A stretch of 64,000 nucleotides of DNA from Cladophialophora immunda (GCF_000835495.1 NW_015622543.1:5940619-6004618), one strand, 5' to 3'. Positions 46,378-59,427 are shown, numbered from the stretch's first letter. Notes: a model not told the origin generated them from the sequence alone. Made by a program: numbers and translations.

Positions 46378-48291
46378 TTAATCTGATGCTTGGCCAGCTG
46401 GAATCAAAGGCATCGACAACCAGTTCTCATACTCCTCCCCAAAGTGAACATGATTCACACCACCAAAAGTCGCATCATCCCGATCATCTTTTGAATTATG
46501 CTCAAACAAGCCTGCACCTTGAGTGTCGCCCGATGATATCTCTAGCACCAGACGATCTCCAGGCGCCATAACCACGTTGGTCGGCCAGATCTCCACGTCC
46601 ACAGGATAAACCTGTCCGGGGAGAAGCGGTGCACGATCAGTTGAGAGATATTCACGATGAGGGTGCCATGGCTTATGCCTCGGGCTTTTATCGTTGGTCT
46701 TTCGCAGACTGACTCGCAGCCAGCCTTTGGTTACAGGGACTGGATCTCCAACTGTACCTGTATATAGGATCTCTTTACCATGGGAATTCAAATGTCGGAT
46801 TGTGATAAAGAGGTCGATATCGCTCGGCTTGCATGTCGAACCTTCAGCTGCAGTAACCGACACATTCAAATGTGCCACGGGATGGCCTGTGAACTCAGTC
46901 TCCTGGTTGAACGGCTCACTAGTAAACTGGATAAGATGTTGATTGTTGAGATCTCCCAAAGCCTTGTAGGACAGCCTACAAGCCTTCCCCGTGGGGGGAG
47001 ACCCGATCAGACCTTGGCTAGGCGTCAAGTAGTAGTGCGTATACTGCGTTCCGGGGATTGGCCAGTCCTTTGCGTACCGAGTAGAATAAGCACTCTCGGC
47101 GGCAGCGTCATTGAAACCAACATCACCTGTTCTGGCCCTATACCCAACCTTTGGTAGCTTGTCATCTGACCATCCCAGAGGGTCGTGTCCCTTGAGGAAG
47201 GCGTCCAAGAAACTTCGTTGCATGTCCACGTATTCCTTAGTATAGAATGGAAGGTCGTGACGACCAGTGATAAATCGGAGGTACTTATGCTTTGACCCTG
47301 CATTTAGGAACCCTTCAACATTGCCTCGAAGGTGGAGGAGAATGCCGCCCCAGTTTCCGACAGAGAGCAAGGGCACCTCTATGTCCGACAGATTATAGTC
47401 TTTGCTCGCATAGTAGTCGTCATCGAGGAAATGGTTGTTAACATTATCCACGTTCTGGTCATGGCAGTTGGCGCGAAGTTCGACCTCCTCCAAAGTACCT
47501 TCGATGGTATCTGGGCCCCATTTTCGTGCAGCTCTCCCGGGCCGCCCGTATTGGTTGACAATGACCTAAGTAGGAAAGATGGTCAGCGACGAAAGGCTCG
47601 CAGAAGGTCAAACACTCACTTGTCGGTTCCACCAGAAGTCAATGAAGGTGTTTGACAAGATGCCGCCGTGACGGCAGCGGTCGCGGTAATAGTCGCTCAT
47701 TCCCTCCCAGGGCACTATACAGGCAAGGCCACGAGGCCGTCGCGCCGCAACTCGCCACTGGCTACCCGCGTAGTAGCTGATTCCGAGAAGACCAACCTTT
47801 CCGGAAGACCATGGCTGAGAGGCTGCCCATTCAATCACATCCGCGAAACACAGGCTCGTATCTCTGGACATCGTGTTGAGCACACCAGGTGACTGACCAA
47901 GACCAACCTCATCGGCTCGTACGATTGCATATTCGTGTCGAGTCCAATATCCAGGATCAGGTGTCTCCCATGCTGAATGTGGTGAGTGGTGTTCTTCCGG
48001 AACCTCTGCAAACGATGCAGCGTGAAACCTAGTTTCGGCTGTGAGCAATCTAGAGCCCACTTTGTATGTACAGAAGATGGTGACTCACACCGAGTAGTGG
48101 ACGTCCTTGCCATACGGTCCATATGTTACCAGAACAGGGAATTTTGTTCCTTCGGCCGCCTTTGGCCGGAATATATTGCATCGGACAATGCCACGCCCGC
48201 CGTTTAGCTGGACCGTAGCATTCTCTTCGTAGATGTAGTCAAAAGAGTTGGTGTCGATCTTGTGAAGATCATCTCGCAACTTGTTCGGCAT
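46378..48291 (-). CDS. CocE/NonD-type acyl hydrolase (alpha/beta hydrolase, peptidase S15 family)
   Basis: Three exons (48291-48089, 48028-47620, 47565-46378) give 599 aa. The alpha/beta hydrolase core shows PVLVTYGPYGKDVHY and the nucleophile elbow LLGISYYAGSQW (Ser152). The C-terminal jelly-roll (PepX_C) is visible from about HLIQFTSEPF to the end (GDRLVLEISSGD). The family includes cocaine esterase, glutaryl-7-ACA acylase and Xaa-Pro dipeptidyl-peptidase, so ester or amide cleavage is expected. The usual acid-containing GWxD segment reads GNWGG here, and the catalytic His is probably in GRHDLPFY. That assignment is tentative. No signal peptide, so probably cytosolic. It lies tail-to-head with the C2H2/Zn2Cys6 regulator upstream. 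Confidence 0.88.
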
Positions 48292-48789
48292 TTTTGGTTT
48301 ATTGCGAGTAGTGACTTGTGGCTTGCAGTTTGTCAGATTTATATATGCAGTATGCAAAGCAACATTGACGGGCACATCAACTGTGTGCATGAATCGGTAG
48401 ATCTTAAGCATCGAGAGCACGGGTAATATCGATCCAGCCGGGGGTTGCCAGAAGGAAAGCGATTGGGTATCTTTCAAGACTCCCATGGGCCGCGTCAGAG
48501 TCGGTACCCCAAACTGCCCCACATCATGTGGCTAGGACTGATGATGATAGCAAAGCCGTCTTATTCACCAAGTACAGAGAATGTTGGCTGCTACCGGAAG
48601 CAGACAGTTCGCTGTAATTCCCGTCGGCTCCGGAATGGGTGGTTGCATAGCCCCGAAAAAAAGTCATCCGCACAATACTTCGGACCTTGGAAGAGGTCTG
48701 TGACTGTTGTCCGAAACAGCTTCCGGTGTACAATCAGCGCTTTGAAATAAAGGATCAAAGAAGCCATTGCTTTCTGCGATGCTCGAGCC
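48292..48789. other. Intergenic region, no supported gene
   Basis: About 500 bp upstream of the CocE/NonD gene and just after the regulator's stop codon. Likely hydrolase promoter. Nothing else recognised. Confidence 0.5.
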
Positions 48790-51501
48790 TTATTTAATCT
48801 CATTCAAGACACGAGCCAGTAGCTGTGCAATGTGCACTTTGTGCAAGAACAAAATCCGTTCACCGCGAGCAATCAAAGCTTGAGCCGATACAGAAGATAG
48901 CCCGGGAGTCTCTTCAGTTGCCGCGCCGGTCCAAAGTACAAGTGTCGCATAGTACACCGCATATGGAACATGGGGTGCTTCGAATGGTAACCGCCGTGGT
49001 TCTGTGGTCGAGAATGCTGAACGTGACGAAGGCTGTTGCGAGTTTGCTGCCTCGGCCTTGTTCAATGAAGTCACGAATGCTCCTTCGATCGAGGAGAGCA
49101 TATTTTCAGCATGCCATTGTGCGATCTCGTAATGCCTGCTCTGTGTCCATCCATAGATTTCTCGCGCAGCCAAGCTCTTCTTTGGATCCCGTGCTGTGGA
49201 ATTAGGTGCAGAGTGGGCGAAGCTCTGTAAAATAGCGAGATTCGTGTGAAGCAAAATGTTCAGCATGTGATAGACAACAACGAGCGAGGGGTCTGGGACC
49301 TCATCGAGTGAGCGCAACCAGGAATCACAAGCTAGTTCCACAAAGTCGCTTTTGCCCAGAGTAAGACTTTCAATAACGACGTTATCGACGCCATAACTGT
49401 TCTGGCGGGGATATTTTGCATGCCACAGGAAAGTAAACAAGTATGACAGCCTTGCAAGGCCAAATCTTTCGCATATTTCAGGCTCGCTTGCGTGACTACC
49501 GCGAACAAGCGCGGCAATCGAGTGCTGCAACTGGTGTATTTGACTCCCATGAGGAGGAGACTCGGCAAAGGAGTTAGGATGGTGCCATGGTAAGGATGGA
49601 GGGCATTGCATAATTATGACCCGGTAACATTCGAGTATGTATAAAGTTTCCAGAAGTCTTACAAATGGTTAGTACATATCCAACGTATTCCGTGGAGGTC
49701 GCGGAGTGCTCTCACCGGGCGCCATCGTCGTCCCTCTTGTCGTTCATCTCAGATGTTCTACTAGCTTGACTATACTCCTGTACGGACTATTGGAATGTGT
49801 TAGTCTTGTCAGAAATCAACATGTTTGAGAACATACGTGTATCAGGTTTCCATGAAAGGCTTCCACAAACTCGTAGCTCCTTTTGTCACCGCTACAGAGG
49901 CCGTATAATTCGAGAAGGATAAACTTTTTCGTATCAGCCGATGTCCTGGTCCCTTATCTTAGACTTACCGTTTTCACTGTGACGAGTTTGTCCTCTAGGG
50001 TTGAGGAAAGCTCATCAAGGACATTCTTCATATTGAACTGAATAAGGTTTAGCTGTCTGTGCATTATCTAAGAAGGGAACCCACAGATGCAAGCAACAGC
50101 CTTCGGGCATCGTTGTACATTGACTTAGCAACTTCGGCACTACCAGGAACTGTGCAAAACAAGCCTCCGGTGGCTGCCATTGCAAGGGTGTACTCGGCGC
50201 GGCCCTTCCAATTGACGGCGGCGTCTTTGAAGAGAGAAAAGGTCTCGGGTATGTGCTTTTTGAAAATTTTGAGGAACACTTTAACAATGTCCTTGTTGTG
50301 GTCATTTAGATTTGGCGGAGCCGAGTACCACATCTTTCTTGCTTTGTTGAATGCCGGCGAAGGTGCTCTCGATTTGCGGTCGAAGTACTCTTGCATCACG
50401 GCGGTCAAGCTTTGCATCGACGATGGTAGTGCATGGTCCAAAAGGGGCGAACTTGAGTCAAAGAAGCCTTCATTCCATGTGAAGTCCGATCCGTCGAACC
50501 AGAATTGGGAATTCTGGACAGGTTAGCCTGCAACTCATGCCATTGGGAACACAAGGCCAAACCACTGAGGGCATTTGCCAGAACTCATTGACCCCGGTCG
50601 GATCCGGGAATGGGTAAAGAAGGCTTTCATGATGAATGGACATTTCTGGAACCTCGATATTCACGCTGTCAAAGGTAGGAATGGCCGGACCTCCTTGAAA
50701 CGGTAGTGAAAGCGCACCTGAATCGGCGTTTTGTACAGATTCTATGCTGACACCGATTGCTGTCTCCAGTTCCATGCTGTCGTTCAGAGCAGTACCATTG
50801 CTCAGGTTTGACTGCGAAATCCTCATTGGGGACGAGTCCGGTGGTTCATCACCCGCCAAGCGGCTGTCAAATGCGTCGACTATCTGTTCTGGATAGGCTC
50901 TAGTAGAACCGTCGGTGTTTGATGATTGACTGGGTGCCCTGGAGGAGGTCGTTATCGCCTTATAATGGCAGATAGATGCGGTTGACTGACACGGAGCGCA
51001 TGGTTCGTTCCCGTCACAGCGCATTTTCCGCTTGCGACAGCCATTGCAAGCAATACGGACACGTTTACGTGCTGAACCATCTTTGCCTGAATCCCCCATA
51101 TCATAGTCCGAAGGTGCCGCGGGACACTTTTTGACATGGCTGGCTTTCACATCAGACCGTTGAAAAGACCTTCGACAATGTGGGCAAGTGAATGGTGTCT
51201 CCTTTGTATCTGGGATCAAGGGCACAAGTTAACATCGGGCAGACACAAGAATAACATTCTTTGCGTACGAGTGCGGCGATGCCTGGCAAGGTGCTCTGAC
51301 CTCGCAAAGCATCGAGAGCAGATGTCACACTGCCATTCCCGTCAGCTTTCCGTGTAACAATTCAAGAAGCATCAGCATGCGCGCGACAACGGAATGTCTA
51401 TCGTCCAGCGCCCCGCACCCTTCAGCTACCATTTCAAGCTATATACGCACCTTCTTGTCTTGTCGCGTGGCCCCTGGGGACATAATACTCATACCGGCCA
51501 T
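48790..51501 (-). CDS. Transcription factor with C2H2 fingers plus a Zn2Cys6 cluster
   Basis: Eight exons (51501-51451, 51329-51269, 51209-50566, 50513-50085, 50037-49969, 49923-49837, 49786-49716, 49657-48790) give 759 aa. Finger 1 is CDICSRCFARSEHLARH (from residue 18) and is completed across intron 2 by HTKETPFTC. Finger 2 is CPHCRRSFQRSDVKASH. The binuclear cluster CNGCRKRKMRC...CAPCQSTASIC follows at about 92-118. The rest is a Fungal_trans middle-homology domain (FWFDGSDFTWNEGFF onward). Combined C2H2-Zn2Cys6 regulators are typical of fungal catabolic and secondary-metabolite clusters. Its position between the hydrolase and the phenol hydroxylase makes it the best candidate pathway regulator here. 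Confidence 0.9.
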
Positions 51502-51951
51502 AGCCAAAAGCTCGGCGCGCCTTTTTGAATTGGAATCGCTTGTAAGTAACGGGTGTGGAACCGGGGGAACTTGTAAAATCCGGGGTCTTCTCGAAGTTTT
51601 CACAGTGCGCCTCCACGGTTCAGCGCCAGGCGCGTTTAACCGGCAGGCAACGCACCTATGAACAAGAACTTGCAGTGAGGCAAAAGGGGAGACGAGGATG
51701 CATGGGTCAGCGCACAACCTCGGGCCAAGAGTGTTCAAAACAGCGTCGGAAAAACTCTATATTTGGCTAGGCCAAAGCTGAACTTGGCACGGATACAAAG
51801 GGCAGCATCTGACCTTGAATATAAAACCAAGAACGCGCGCCTGGCTAGTTCATTCACATGGTTGGCCACAACACCCCTTACTGGGAATGTCCCCAATCAT
51901 CCCATCTCTAAATTTGGTAGATCTGTATTCTTCAGGAGATTCTTGCCCAAT
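51502..51951. promoter_or_regulatory. Divergent region between two regulator genes
   Basis: 450 bp between the start codons of two head-to-head transcription-factor genes. No gene seen. Presumably holds both promoters. Confidence 0.45.
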
Positions 51952-53815
51952 ATGGCCGCAGAACAACCCAAAGCAGGTCCAGAGGTGAGGTTCTCTAGCT
52001 CACGGCAGTGGCCAGGCGAACGTCATCCAACTCGATGGGATGTGCACGATGCGAATGAAAGCCCCGCTATAACTTTCCTGGACCGTTTCCGGGCTGCACT
52101 GTTGCACACTGAGGGTGCCGAGGGCGACGCCTTGCATGACGCCGACTCAGTGATAGATGGCGCAGAGCACGTGGACGAGGTAAGCGCACCAAAGATCCTT
52201 TCCTATGGGTGGACTTTCTCTGAGTCGCAGAAAAACAGAACTCGGTCAGAGCCTACACATATCCGGTGGTCATGTTGTCTGAAGTCCCAACCATCCTGTC
52301 AGAAGATCAAATGGAGCGGCTCCAAGAGTTATTCTTCACATCGTTCAATCACATCTTCACAGATGCTGTCGATATTGCAAACTGGCCTTCAAACCCACTT
52401 CCTCCCTATCTGCAGTATGCGATTGCATGTCTGGGAGCGGCCGCGTCAGCTCCAGCGTACAACGCGGGTGCCTATACCATCGCAAATGGTACTGATCAAG
52501 CCGAGGTCGCGGCAGGATTATTTGTTGCTGGTGCGAGATTGTGGTCCGTTATGCTAGAAGTCGACAACCGTGAAGCTCGAATGTTAGAGGCTGTGATAGC
52601 CGTAAGGTCTAATCCCACTCCCTTTCCCCTTTTCCACCTGATCAATTCTAGACATGGGTCTCCATGATTGACTGATGGTCCAATTATTCCAGGCCTCGCT
52701 CCTAATTACTTATGGCGTTTTGTCCACGGACCAGGCGTATCAGAGGATGTCCTCTGTTCTTCTTTGCAATGTTGTCACTGTGAGTCGTTATAGGCCCTCA
52801 ACCGACCTGCATTACCAATGGCATTGACGAGTTGCAGATCTCCAGACGGTTACACCTTCCCGAGGGCTGTTCGCCGCTGTATTCTTCGTCGGATATGCCG
52901 GAGAAAGATGTCAGCAGAAAAAGGTAGAGTGGACGACGAGCAATTCGCACAGGCTAGACACTAATTGCATACAGTTCTCTTCTGAGCTATTTGCTTCTGA
53001 TCGATACCATCCACGCATTACATTATGGGCTGGCCCCCCACTTTTCGAGGACTGAGCTTTTCATAAAAATGCCATCGTCGAATCATCAGTTTCGCACCCT
53101 GTATAACTCGCTCACGCATGGCTATGCTTTGCCAGAAGACGTTCGAAGTCGAGAAGATGGCCTCCTATTACTTACCGTGCTCCTAAGCGACATCATTTAT
53201 ATGCAACGATGCCATCTCTCGATATCCTTCTACACCGATTCCCATGTCAGCGCTGCTGATAAGTCGTCAAGCAACCGCATGTTGCCAAGAAACCCTTACG
53301 TCCCCTTAACCTCCCAGTCAGAATACTCTCGCCTCAGCGCTGACTTTTTAGCTGCCCTTTGTCGCTGGGAGCAGTATTTCCAACCCCATGTTGGCACTGA
53401 TATCATTGCCTTTTACTACTTTGTCAAACTCCAGCTGACGTGCCCCGAACTCGGGAGACTTCCTCATTTGGTCGGCTATGGAAAGGCGCCAACATTGAGT
53501 GAAAGTCAACGCAATTCGTCGCTACACATGGAACAAATTGACATCCCAGACAAAGCTATGGACTTTGCATGGCTAGTCCTGGATAAATGTGATGAGCATT
53601 TGCAAACACCGGCGCGGAATTTGCCTATCTGGCTCCCGGTCATCCTATTTCTCTCGGCGTTAGTGGCGTGGAAGAAGCTGTGCTCAAGACCAGCAACAGG
53701 ACAGAAATACGGCAGCTTGAAGGTACTCGGTATGTACAGGGACGAGATCGCAAAGCTTCCATGGCCATGTTGTAGGGAGATGACGAATACCCTTGACAGG
53801 CTCATGAAAAGGTGA
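51952..53815 (+). CDS. Fungal-specific transcription-factor-domain protein without visible DNA-binding domain
   Basis: Five exons (51952-52179, 52239-52601, 52693-52779, 52838-52923, 52975-53815) give 534 aa. Splicing links TILSEDQMERLQELFF and YLQYAIACLGAAASAP to ASLLITYGVLSTDQAY and LLSYLLLIDTIHALHYGL, the helical Fungal_trans pattern (PF04082-like). The N-terminal 76 residues hold no C2H2 or Zn2Cys6 motif, and none is found upstream before the neighbouring regulator. It could be a partner or repressor of the head-to-head C2H2/Zn2Cys6 factor, or a factor that has lost its binding domain. The start codon is the first ATG that keeps the frame open. Confidence 0.8.
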
Positions 53816-54543
53816 TTCATTCTGCAGGCCCATTGTTCAGGTACAGCGTGGAATCCTCATGTGGTTCTCTGATTTTGCCATAACGTTCGGGTGAAAAGCC
53901 GGATTCATATTGGTTGAAATCCGCCGTTGGTCTGCATGAATGACTTAGAGCCTTTCGACTCATGCATCTGTCTAAAAGTCGATAGCCATGGCTTAGTAAG
54001 ATCGATCCCACCAAAAGCAGCATTGATTTCATGTCAGATGGGATGGGGTTCCGGAGGCCATGCCTGCTGACCCCAAGATTTCCGGGGCCCTACCCCATCT
54101 CCACTTCCGAATGTCTCCATTCTCGGATGAACGAAGGAGCCGGGCTGCTTTTCCAGCGCAAAGAGCGAGCGAGGATTAACTACATCACACTTGCGCCAAG
54201 CGGCGGAATTGTGAGCTAGGACTTTTGAGGCCTTGAAAAATTACTTGAGCTCACCTTTTAGAGTTTGGGGTAGTTACTTGCCTCGGCAGGAACAAGCCAC
54301 TTAGCTACGAATACGCCTTCCGTCATTAACACACAAGCCTACCTCGTATGCTGGCAGCAAGAAGCCATGGGGTAGATGTGGGAGCCCATACTTGGTCTTC
54401 TGATCGCGGTAGATGTTAACTTCATCATCTATAAAAGTGCCGGGTCAAGGTGAGGTATATACCTCTCCAACTGGAACCTGCGATTGGCTCTGAAAGACAC
54501 AACGTCAACCTCCGCACGGCCACGTTGACGACAACACTGCAAT
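53816..54543. other. Intergenic region, no supported gene
   Basis: About 730 bp upstream of the phenol hydroxylase. Likely promoter. Nothing else recognised. Confidence 0.5.
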
Positions 54544-56661
54544 ATGTCTCAAATGAACGGGGTAAATGAAAACATCGTCAATGGAGCCCATAGCAATCAG
54601 CCTGGTGCCGATGTCTACACAGACTACCTGATTGTTGGTACCGGTCCAGCGGGAGCTTCATTAGCATGCTTCCTTACGCAGCACGGTGGGTGCAAATGGC
54701 ATATTTGCTCACACGGACGTCAAACTCATTGCGACCTATTAGGCTTGACTGGCTTGATCGTGAGCCAGGATCCCAGCAATGCAGACACACCACGAGCTCA
54801 TATCACCAATATGGCAGCAATAGGTGAGAAAAATGCATTTCGGATTGAAATTAGCGGCAATGCTCTGACTGTAGATAAGACTGTCTCCGAGATATTGGAG
54901 TCGACAAGGAGTGCTACCAAGTTGGAACGGCTGGAGACACGATGGTACACACCCGTTGGTCTAACAGTATGGCTGGCGAGGAGTATGCACGCATATATTC
55001 CTGGGGTAATGACCCAAGGCGAAAGGTGTGGATTCAATACGTTATCAGGTGGCCAGTAGCAACTCTAACCGCACTTTGTAGGGCGATTATGAACTCGCCA
55101 GCCCTTCAGACCCACTGGATCTTCCTCAAACTCTGCTTGAGCCAATACTCATACGGTACGCGACTATGAACGGGTTCAAATGTAGATGGGACACCAAGTT
55201 TGTCTCGTTTGTGCAAGAACCTGACGAGAAGGGCGTTACAACCACCCTCCACGACAAGGTGACTGGCCAAGACTATCGAGTCCGGTCGCGGTATCTATTC
55301 GGTGCGGATGGGGCGCGCAGCCCTATCATGAGGCACCTTGAGATTCCGATGATCAAGCGTCCAGACCAGGGATATGCCATCAACATTCTAATGGAGGCCG
55401 ATATGGCACATCTCATGGAGAACCGCATGGGAAATCTGCACTGGCTCTTAACGCCCGACAAGGAGCACCCAGACTATGCCTGGATCGGGTGCATTCGAAT
55501 GGTGAAGCCCTGGCACGAATGGCTTTGTATTATTTTCCCTACCTTCGGCGCCGAGAGAAAACAGCGAAGCCCGGCAGAATACGTCAAACGCGTGCACGAA
55601 TTTATTGGTGACGATACCGTCGAGGTAAAAATCAAGGGCATTTCGACCTGGATGATCAATGAGACAGCGGCTGAGGCATATTCAAAAGGCAACGTTTATT
55701 GCTTGGGCGACGCCGTGCACCGACATCCGCCGAATCACGGACTAGGGTCTAACACTTGCATCCAAGACGCACACAATCTGGCATGGAAAGTCGCGTTCGT
55801 CGACAGAGGTAAGCAGTCTTCAGAATTCACAGACGTATGTAACTCTTCCAAGATGAGCTGACTTTACGGGGTAGGAATTGCTGGAAGCAGTTTGCTAGAC
55901 AGTTACAGTATTGAGCGCCAGCCAGTTGGTCTCGATGTTGTCACGCAGTGAGTTTTATCATACAGGTCAGCATCTCTGGCCGACAAGCTGATATTTTTGG
56001 TTCAAGGGCAAACGCATCACTCCGCAACCACAAAAAGATCTGGGAAGTGCTAGGTAATATGGAACCGACGGTTGCCGCGCGAGTAGAAGCATTCAACATC
56101 CTAAAAGAAGACTCAGAACGGGGTCGTAAGCGCCGTGCCGATCTACAGGCCGCGCTACGGATGATCAACCGTGAAGAACACGGCCTGGGTATCGAAATGA
56201 ACCAACGGTACACATCATCAGCAGTACACAAATCCGACCAGGGACCTCAGCCCACCTTCGACTCTGATCCACTCGAGCACTACCACCCAACGACATACCC
56301 CGGCGCCCGCGTACCACACGTCTGGCTCAGCAAGACTATCCCCTCAAAAGCGGTATCGACCTACGATCTCGCTGGCAAGGCCCACTTTACCCTGTTCACG
56401 GGGATTGGTGGTGATGGCTGGCGCCCCGCGGCTGCAAAGGTCTCGAGCGAGCTCAGCGTACCGTTTAAAGTCTACTCCATTGGATTTCGGCAGGAATATG
56501 AAGATCGCTACCTTGACTGGGCTAGGATTAGGGGCGTTGCCGAGTCAGGATGTGTTGTCGTTAGGCCGGATTTCTTCATTGCATGGAGGAGTCAGCAATG
56601 GGAGAATGACAGTCCTGAGAAGTTGTTGGCCGTCATGAAATCTGTGCTGTCGCGCAGCTAA
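54544..56661 (+). CDS. FAD-dependent aromatic hydroxylase (phenol 2-monooxygenase family)
   Basis: Six exons (54544-54685, 54743-54823, 54880-55025, 55082-55808, 55875-55947, 56007-56661) give 607 aa. The Rossmann motif VGTGPAGASL is at residues 31-40, the DG motif is FGADGARSP, and the GD motif is GDAVHRHPPNHGLG. Family signatures DTPRAHITNMAAI, TMVHTRW and EEYARIYSWGNDPRRK are seen only after splicing. The C-terminal phenol-hydroxylase dimerisation domain (thioredoxin-like) is present from about YPGARVPHVW. It inserts one oxygen into an aromatic ring using NAD(P)H and O2. With the extradiol dioxygenase 11 kb away, hydroxylation followed by ring opening is a plausible route, but the substrate is not known. 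Confidence 0.92.
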
Positions 56662-57829
56662 GCAGGCTTTACTGGGTGCGTGATTTGTACGGTCCAAGAT
56701 GCGGGAGCGCAAGGCAGGAGCGGCCCTGATTTAAAACCAGGTGGCACAGTCTGACAGGAGTAAGCTCATTTCCTACTAGATCAAAGGTGTCATTTTAATC
56801 TATAATAAGGATATCACTTAACTTTGGAAAATAGCAGTTCTCCGTCATCCATCATCTACAACTAGCTATGCATACTTGACGTATTGGTGACCCTGCGACT
56901 TTGCTTTTATTGTGCTTTTTGGTTTTGTTCGAATAATTCAAATACTTTTTAGCCTTAGTTATCACTTAAATATACTGTTTCCCTGAGACAAATATTCGCT
57001 ACGAAAGTAAGGCTACAGAAATTAGAGGATGTTCTATCTACCGTCTCCATACAGTCATTAAAAAGCTATGAATGGCTATACTTCAGGCCGTGTTGTAATA
57101 GCTAGTCGGGGCTAGGTAATAAGGCTTCCTACCTGATTTGTAAACGACAAGATGTTTAGTGATTTATACTCAGGTTGGTTATACTAAATAGGCGGTGGCG
57201 ATGTCAAGCGGCGGCGAGATCTAGAATAGCAATAATAGACGAATCCATAATACGGGGAAGTAGACACTAGCTAAATTAAGTATGTTTAGATTCTCCTAAG
57301 CATTGAACGAAATTAAAATTGTACGAAAACGATGTTCTAAGTCATTCCCGAGTATTTCTTTGGTTGACTATCTCGTTTCGCCTGAATTGAAGTATCAATG
57401 AATTCTAAGTATCTCCCGTGGGTGAAGTTATTCTTGCCTGGATTTTGCTATTCCGCGAAAGTGGTGATATGGTTAGAGCTATGACGCTCTTGTATTAGCT
57501 GGCTGTACATCCAGAACGAAGACCGTCATCGGGCCAAGGCCAGGTTCAACCGAGGCATGGGAATTTCTGTGTCAGAAATTCTTGAGTCTCGAGGTCTGTG
57601 GTGATCATGGTCCTTGCCTTGAAACCCACTTTTCCCACGCCATGTCCAGACCAACTCGGCGAATGTTTGCCGAAGCGGGGACCAAGTTCCATAAGAATTC
57701 CGGCTATGTGCGCGAGTGTAGCAATATCACAATGAATCTCAGCCAATTCCAGAACGCGTCGCTGACCTGATAGCCATTCCAAGTCCATTATCTTTCCTTT
57801 CCTCACTCTTCATCGCGCAATTTACAAGC
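56662..57829. other. AT-rich intergenic region, no supported gene
   Basis: 1.2 kb with raised A+T and no domain-bearing frame. The composition suggests old, mutated repeat DNA, but I found no terminal repeats or transposase motif. The last part should include the quinone oxidoreductase promoter. Confidence 0.45.
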
Positions 57830-58899
57830 ATGAGGGCCTATCAGCTCGAAAAGCTTGCCACAGGTATAGACGATCTGAGGATTGTCGAGCTTCCCGACTT
57901 AAGTCCGGATCCTGACAAGTATCTCATCCGGATTCACGCTGCCGCCATCAACTTTTTCGATGTCTTACAGATCCAAGGAAAACACCAGCAAAAGCCGCCG
58001 TTCCCGTGGATAGCGGGCAATGAGTTCTCGGGCGAGATTTTGGCGACCCCCACCCGTAGCACCAGGGCAAAGTTCCAAAAGGGTGATCGGGTATTCGGCG
58101 CTGGCCTGGGCGCGTTTGCAACGATGATCCAGGCACCTGAAGAAAATCTCAGACTCGTTCCTAAGGGATGGAGTTACGTGGAAGCAAGCAGTCTGTTCTA
58201 CACTGTACCGACGGCTTACGCGGCCCTGATGCTGAGAGCGCAGGCAAAAAAAGGTAAATGAAGACATCTTTTTACCTGATTAAAATTGCATTATACTGAC
58301 ATTGATCAACTGCAGGTGACTATGTACTCATACATGGTGCTGGCGGAGGTGTAGGCCTTGCGGCGGTGACTATATCCAATGCATTGGGTATGAAAGTCAT
58401 TGCATCGGCCGACACAGAAAAGAAACGCGAGATCACGAAACGATTTGGCGCCTCGTATGTTGTCGACTCCAATGGCGATTGGGCGTCGGAGGCTCGTCGC
58501 TGTACACCCAATAATCGCGGTGTTGATGTCGTTCTGGACCCTGTCGGTATGATCTCACAGTCACTCAAATGCATTCGATGGGACGGGAGGTTATGTGTCA
58601 TCGGGTTTGCCGCCGGCGAAATCGAGAAGATCCCGACAAACCGACTGCTTGTGAAGAACGTCAGCTTGTCGGGTCTCTTTTGGGGCGAGTACACGAACCA
58701 AGACCCCCAGACGGTGGTGGATGTGTGGAACAAGCTCTTGGAAATTCTTGATAAGGGCGATATTGTCCCCTTAAACTATACAGAGAAGAGTTTTCACGGT
58801 TTGGAGCAGGTTGTAGACGCAATGAAACTGCTGACTACTGCTACAGCCTGGGGGAAGATTGTTGTTGACGTGAGCGAGCAAGGAAAATCCAAGCTGTGA
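57830..58899 (+). CDS. Zinc-free quinone oxidoreductase / enoyl reductase-like MDR protein
   Basis: Two exons (57830-58253 and 58316-58899) give 335 aa. The GroES-like N-terminal domain includes FPWIAGNEFSGEI and KGDRVFGAG. The NADPH-binding Rossmann domain starts at YVLIHGAGGGVGLAA, the AxxGxxG-type motif of zeta-crystallin-like reductases. Zinc-ligand Cys/His residues of classical alcohol dehydrogenases are absent. GVDVVLDPVG and GRLCVIGFAAGEIEKIP are family landmarks. It reduces quinones or alpha,beta-unsaturated carbonyls with NADPH. Near a phenol hydroxylase it could handle quinone by-products, though this is inference. Ordinary in many fungi. Confidence 0.9.
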
Positions 58900-59427
58900 A
58901 ACCAAAGCCATAACATTTAAGATCAGTCTTCTCAATCCCTTTTCTTCTGAGTATGGGGAGAAATATCATGGCTGTTTATGCTTCTTATACATCTCGTCGA
59001 TAGGTTCACAAGATTGGAAGCGTTGTACGTAGCTGAATTACCTCTCCAATGATGCCACCTAACACATCATCAGACAAGTGAACCTAAATTCTTTTTCCAG
59101 AGTTGATTCACGTCCTCTGAGAAAGAATCCCTGTGGCCTCATCATATCTTACCAAGCGAAGTAACCACGTTTACAAGTAGTACTCACTCTGAAGCGTGCG
59201 AACGAGCATTATCACCCCAAACCCGGGAGTTCAAAGTAATGTATACTGTCAACCTTAGTTAGGTAAAAGGAGAGAGTATTATTGTTACTAGAGGATCGAC
59301 CCGGCAATCAGAGACGTATGGGTTTTGTCTCCTATATGCTGGAATATGACTACTGATCACAATATTAGGGCGACATATGGTCCCGTGCTATGAGGCGTGC
59401 TGAGAAGATCAAGTTGAGCTTTTCGAG
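58900..59427. other. Intergenic region, no supported gene
   Basis: About 530 bp where an SDR N terminus would be expected for the fragment that follows. No GxxxGxG motif is found. Confidence 0.45.
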
